Assembly (NCBI GenBank): GCA_017959645.1
Contig: JAGDAE010000092.1
Coordinates: 1-16,287, forward strand
Reading direction: 5' to 3'
Length of the DNA stretch: 16,287 nucleotides
DNA from: Kiritimatiellia bacterium
Lineage (GTDB): Bacteria; Verrucomicrobiota; Kiritimatiellia; RFP12; UBA1067
A program made the position numbers and the translations under genes. Positions 14,887 through 16,287 of this stretch are shown in pieces. How positions within the stretch are numbered: the first letter of the stretch is position 1; every line of letters begins with the position of its first letter. A model generated the notes under the pieces. That model made no database searches and was not told where the DNA came from. It was given only the letters and a program-made list of their open reading frames with translations.

Positions 14887-15786
14887 TCAGAACAGCTTGC
14901 GCGGATATTCCCCGCTCTCGACCAGCGCGGCGATTTTCCCGACCACCGCCGGACGGTCCTCGCGGTAGGTCACCCCGAACCACGACGACTCGACCGGCAA
15001 TACGCGGCAGGTCGCGCGGCCGGACTTTATCAGCGCGTCGACCACGAACGGAATATACCATTCGCTCTTTTCCTTCGCGCGGTTTTCCGCCAGCCATTCC
15101 GGAAACATCCGTTCTAGCTCGCCGAACAGCTCCGGCGTGAAGCCCCACAGGTTCATCGACACCCGCGCGTCGAGCGGAACCTCGGCCGGCGAGGCGGGAT
15201 CTTCGAGATCGACCGCGACGTCACCGGCTCTCGCGAGCTTCGTCCGCTCCACGACCGTGTCGAGAAGCCCGTCCGGCGTGATCGTGCAGATTCCGCGCGC
15301 GACGGTTCCATTCTCCGAAAGCGTAAGCTCCAGCCGGTATCCCGCCATCGCCAGCTCCATCGGCTTCGCCGACGCGAGATGCTCCGCGAGCCTGGCGAAC
15401 GCGTCGCGCCCGTAGAAGTCGTCGGCGTTGATGACCGCGAACGGTCCGGCGACCGAGTTCCTGGCCGCGCGTATCGCATGCGCCGTGCCCCACGGCTTGG
15501 CGCGCCCGGGCGGCGGAACGAACGGCGCCGGCAGATCGTCCAGCTCCTGGTGGCAGTAGCCGACCGGGACGACGCCTTCGTATTTGGAGCCGATCTGCGC
15601 CCTGAACGCCTCCTCGATGTCGCGCCTGATGACGAACACGATGTCGCCGAAGCCGGACCTCACCGCGTCGAACACCGAGTAGTCGAGTATCGCCTCGCCG
15701 GAAGGCCCGACCGGATCCACCTGCTTGAGCCCGCCGTAGCGCGAGCCCATGCCCGCCGCGAGAACCACCAGTGACGGTTTCGCCAT
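14887..15786 (-). CDS. Sugar-phosphate nucleotidyltransferase-like protein
   Basis: This 299-aa protein of the NTP_transferase fold should join a nucleoside triphosphate to a sugar phosphate or similar alcohol phosphate. It has the N-terminal nucleotide loop LAAGMGSRYGGLKQ (9-22), then PWGTAHAI (98-105), the metal-binding VINADDFYG (118-126), SMNLWGF (210-216) and a late WFGVTYREDRP (269-279). The Tyr-Gly-Gly in the loop and the late WFGVTYREDRP block suggest a subfamily often annotated simply as nucleotidyltransferase. I cannot name its substrate; glucose-1-P uridylyltransferase-like activity is only one option. The ATG at 15786 is 4 bp after the stop of the SPFH gene, and GAGG overlapping that stop can serve as the SD sequence. 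The two genes are thus tightly coupled. Confidence 0.85.
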   Translation of the reverse strand: MAKPSLVVLAAGMGSRYGGLKQVDPVGPSGEAILDYSVFDAVRSGFGDIVFVIRRDIEEAFRAQIGSKYEGVVPVGYCHQELDDLPAPFVPPPGRAKPWGTAHAIRAARNSVAGPFAVINADDFYGRDAFARLAEHLASAKPMELAMAGYRLELTLSENGTVARGICTITPDGLLDTVVERTKLARAGDVAVDLEDPASPAEVPLDARVSMNLWGFTPELFGELERMFPEWLAENRAKEKSEWYIPFVVDALIKSGRATCRVLPVESSWFGVTYREDRPAVVGKIAALVESGEYPRKLF

Positions 15787-15790
15787 CCCC

Positions 15791-16287
15791 TCAGCCCTCG
15801 ACTTTCTTCACCACGCTCGTGCACGCCTTGATCACGCCGGCCACGTCGGCGAGATTGGACGGTATTATCATCGTATTGTTCGTCTTGGCCAGATTGCCGA
15901 ACTGCGCAAGATACTGCTGGGCCAGCTGCATGTTCACCGATTCGACGCCGCCCTTGCCGTTTATCGCCTCGGCGACCTTGCGGATGCCCTCCGCCTGCGC
16001 CTCGGCGACGAGAAGAATCTCCTTCGCGCGGCCTTCCGCCTCGTTGATCTTGCGCTGGCGCTCGCCCTCCGAGAGGTTGATCGCCTGCTGTTTCTCGCCC
16101 TCCGCCCGGTTGATCTTCGCCTGGCGCTCGCCTTCGGACTCGGCGATCATCGCCCGCTTCTCGCGTTCGGCCCGCATCTGCTTCTCCATCGCGTCGCGGA
16201 TCGTGCGCGGCGGCGTGATGTTCTTGATCTCGTAGCGCGTAACCTTGATTCCCCAGGGGTCGCTCGCCTTGTCGACGGCGGCGACTA
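15791..16287 (-). CDS. SPFH/stomatin-prohibitin (QmcA/paraslipin-like) protein, 5'-truncated
   Basis: The frame is open from the right edge (first full codon at 16285), so the N-terminal membrane anchor and most of the SPFH domain are missing. What remains (164 residues) starts with the end of the SPFH domain, DPWGIKVTRYEIKNITPP (9-26), a hallmark of stomatin/paraslipin proteins. It continues with MEKQMRAEREKRA (33-45), a long charged coiled coil of five 11-residue repeats (50-104), and a C-terminal part with QQYLAQFGNLAKTNNTMIIP. Such proteins form large membrane rings or scaffolds that organise membrane domains and proteases. An internal ATG at 16189 is not the start. An NfeD-type partner is often adjacent in this family; downstream there is none, and upstream is out of view. 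Confidence 0.92.
   Translation of the reverse strand, partial: VAAVDKASDPWGIKVTRYEIKNITPPRTIRDAMEKQMRAEREKRAMIAESEGERQAKINRAEGEKQQAINLSEGERQRKINEAEGRAKEILLVAEAQAEGIRKVAEAINGKGGVESVNMQLAQQYLAQFGNLAKTNNTMIIPSNLADVAGVIKACTSVVKKVEG
15974..16138 (-). repeat. Five 33-bp (11-residue) coding repeats in the SPFH coiled coil
   Basis: Residues 50-104 of the visible SPFH fragment divide into five 11-residue units: SEGERQAKINR, AEGEKQQAINL, SEGERQRKINE, AEGRAKEILLV and AEAQAEGIRKV. The first three are close copies and the last two drift. An 11-residue (hendecad) period suits a long, nearly straight coiled coil as in SPFH rings. At DNA level the first three units form approximate 33-bp tandem repeats, which could change in number by slippage or recombination. 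Confidence 0.75.

Noticed and set aside
13414..15117. 567-aa plus-strand open frame
   Set aside because: Antisense to the esterase and nucleotidyltransferase, both of which have full conserved motifs on the other strand.

Overview
The window is a densely packed, G+C-rich bacterial chromosome segment. Almost every base is coding, and most genes lie on the minus strand. I see no rRNA, tRNA, CRISPR array, insertion sequence or phage gene. The promoters look like the sigma-70 type (TTGACA / TATAAT-like), and several genes have good Shine-Dalgarno (SD) sequences. That argues against Bacteroidota, whose promoters differ. A GH78 rhamnosidase, an SSS sugar symporter, a sialate-O-acetylesterase-like enzyme and pentose catabolism together suggest a polysaccharide-degrading heterotroph. 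A member of the PVC group (Kiritimatiellota, Verrucomicrobiota or Lentisphaerota) would fit, but this is a low-confidence inference.

Left edge (1-3055): the N-terminal 643 residues of a GH78 alpha-L-rhamnosidase run leftward off the window. Diverging from it is a GT4-like glycosyltransferase. The roughly 100 bp between them holds two overlapping divergent promoters. The glycosyltransferase promoter is so close to its GTG codon that the mRNA is probably leaderless. A strong GC-rich hairpin lies between the convergent ends of the glycosyltransferase and araD.

Centre (3084-10025, minus strand): a five-gene pentose operon with its own promoter just after tex. The order is SSS sodium/sugar symporter, eukaryote-type D-xylulokinase, a second FGGY kinase (the likely L-ribulokinase), L-arabinose isomerase (araA) and L-ribulose-5-phosphate 4-epimerase (araD). 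Gaps are 13-27 bp. Together they import a pentose and convert L-arabinose through L-ribulose and L-ribulose-5-P to D-xylulose-5-P. The xylulokinase brings D-xylulose, probably from D-xylose, to the same product. No xylose isomerase, classical AraB or regulator is in the window.

Right (10036-16287, minus strand): a second, tightly spaced run of genes. It holds a 5'-truncated SPFH/stomatin-like protein, a sugar-nucleotidyltransferase-like protein, a secreted SGNH esterase of the sialate-O-acetylesterase type, pgpA, trmB and tex. The pgpA-trmB and trmB-tex junctions are both 4-bp ATGA overlaps, which implies translational coupling. Three of these genes have much shorter true coding regions than their open frames, because the frames extend upstream into neighbours.

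I did not find a clearly new defence or mobile system. The points most worth a second look are the leaderless glycosyltransferase start with its overlapping divergent promoters, the paired non-AraB kinases (one eukaryote-type) in the arabinose operon, the hairpin with the araD stop codon in its loop, and the esterase with Cys in place of the usual Glu in its WYQGE motif.
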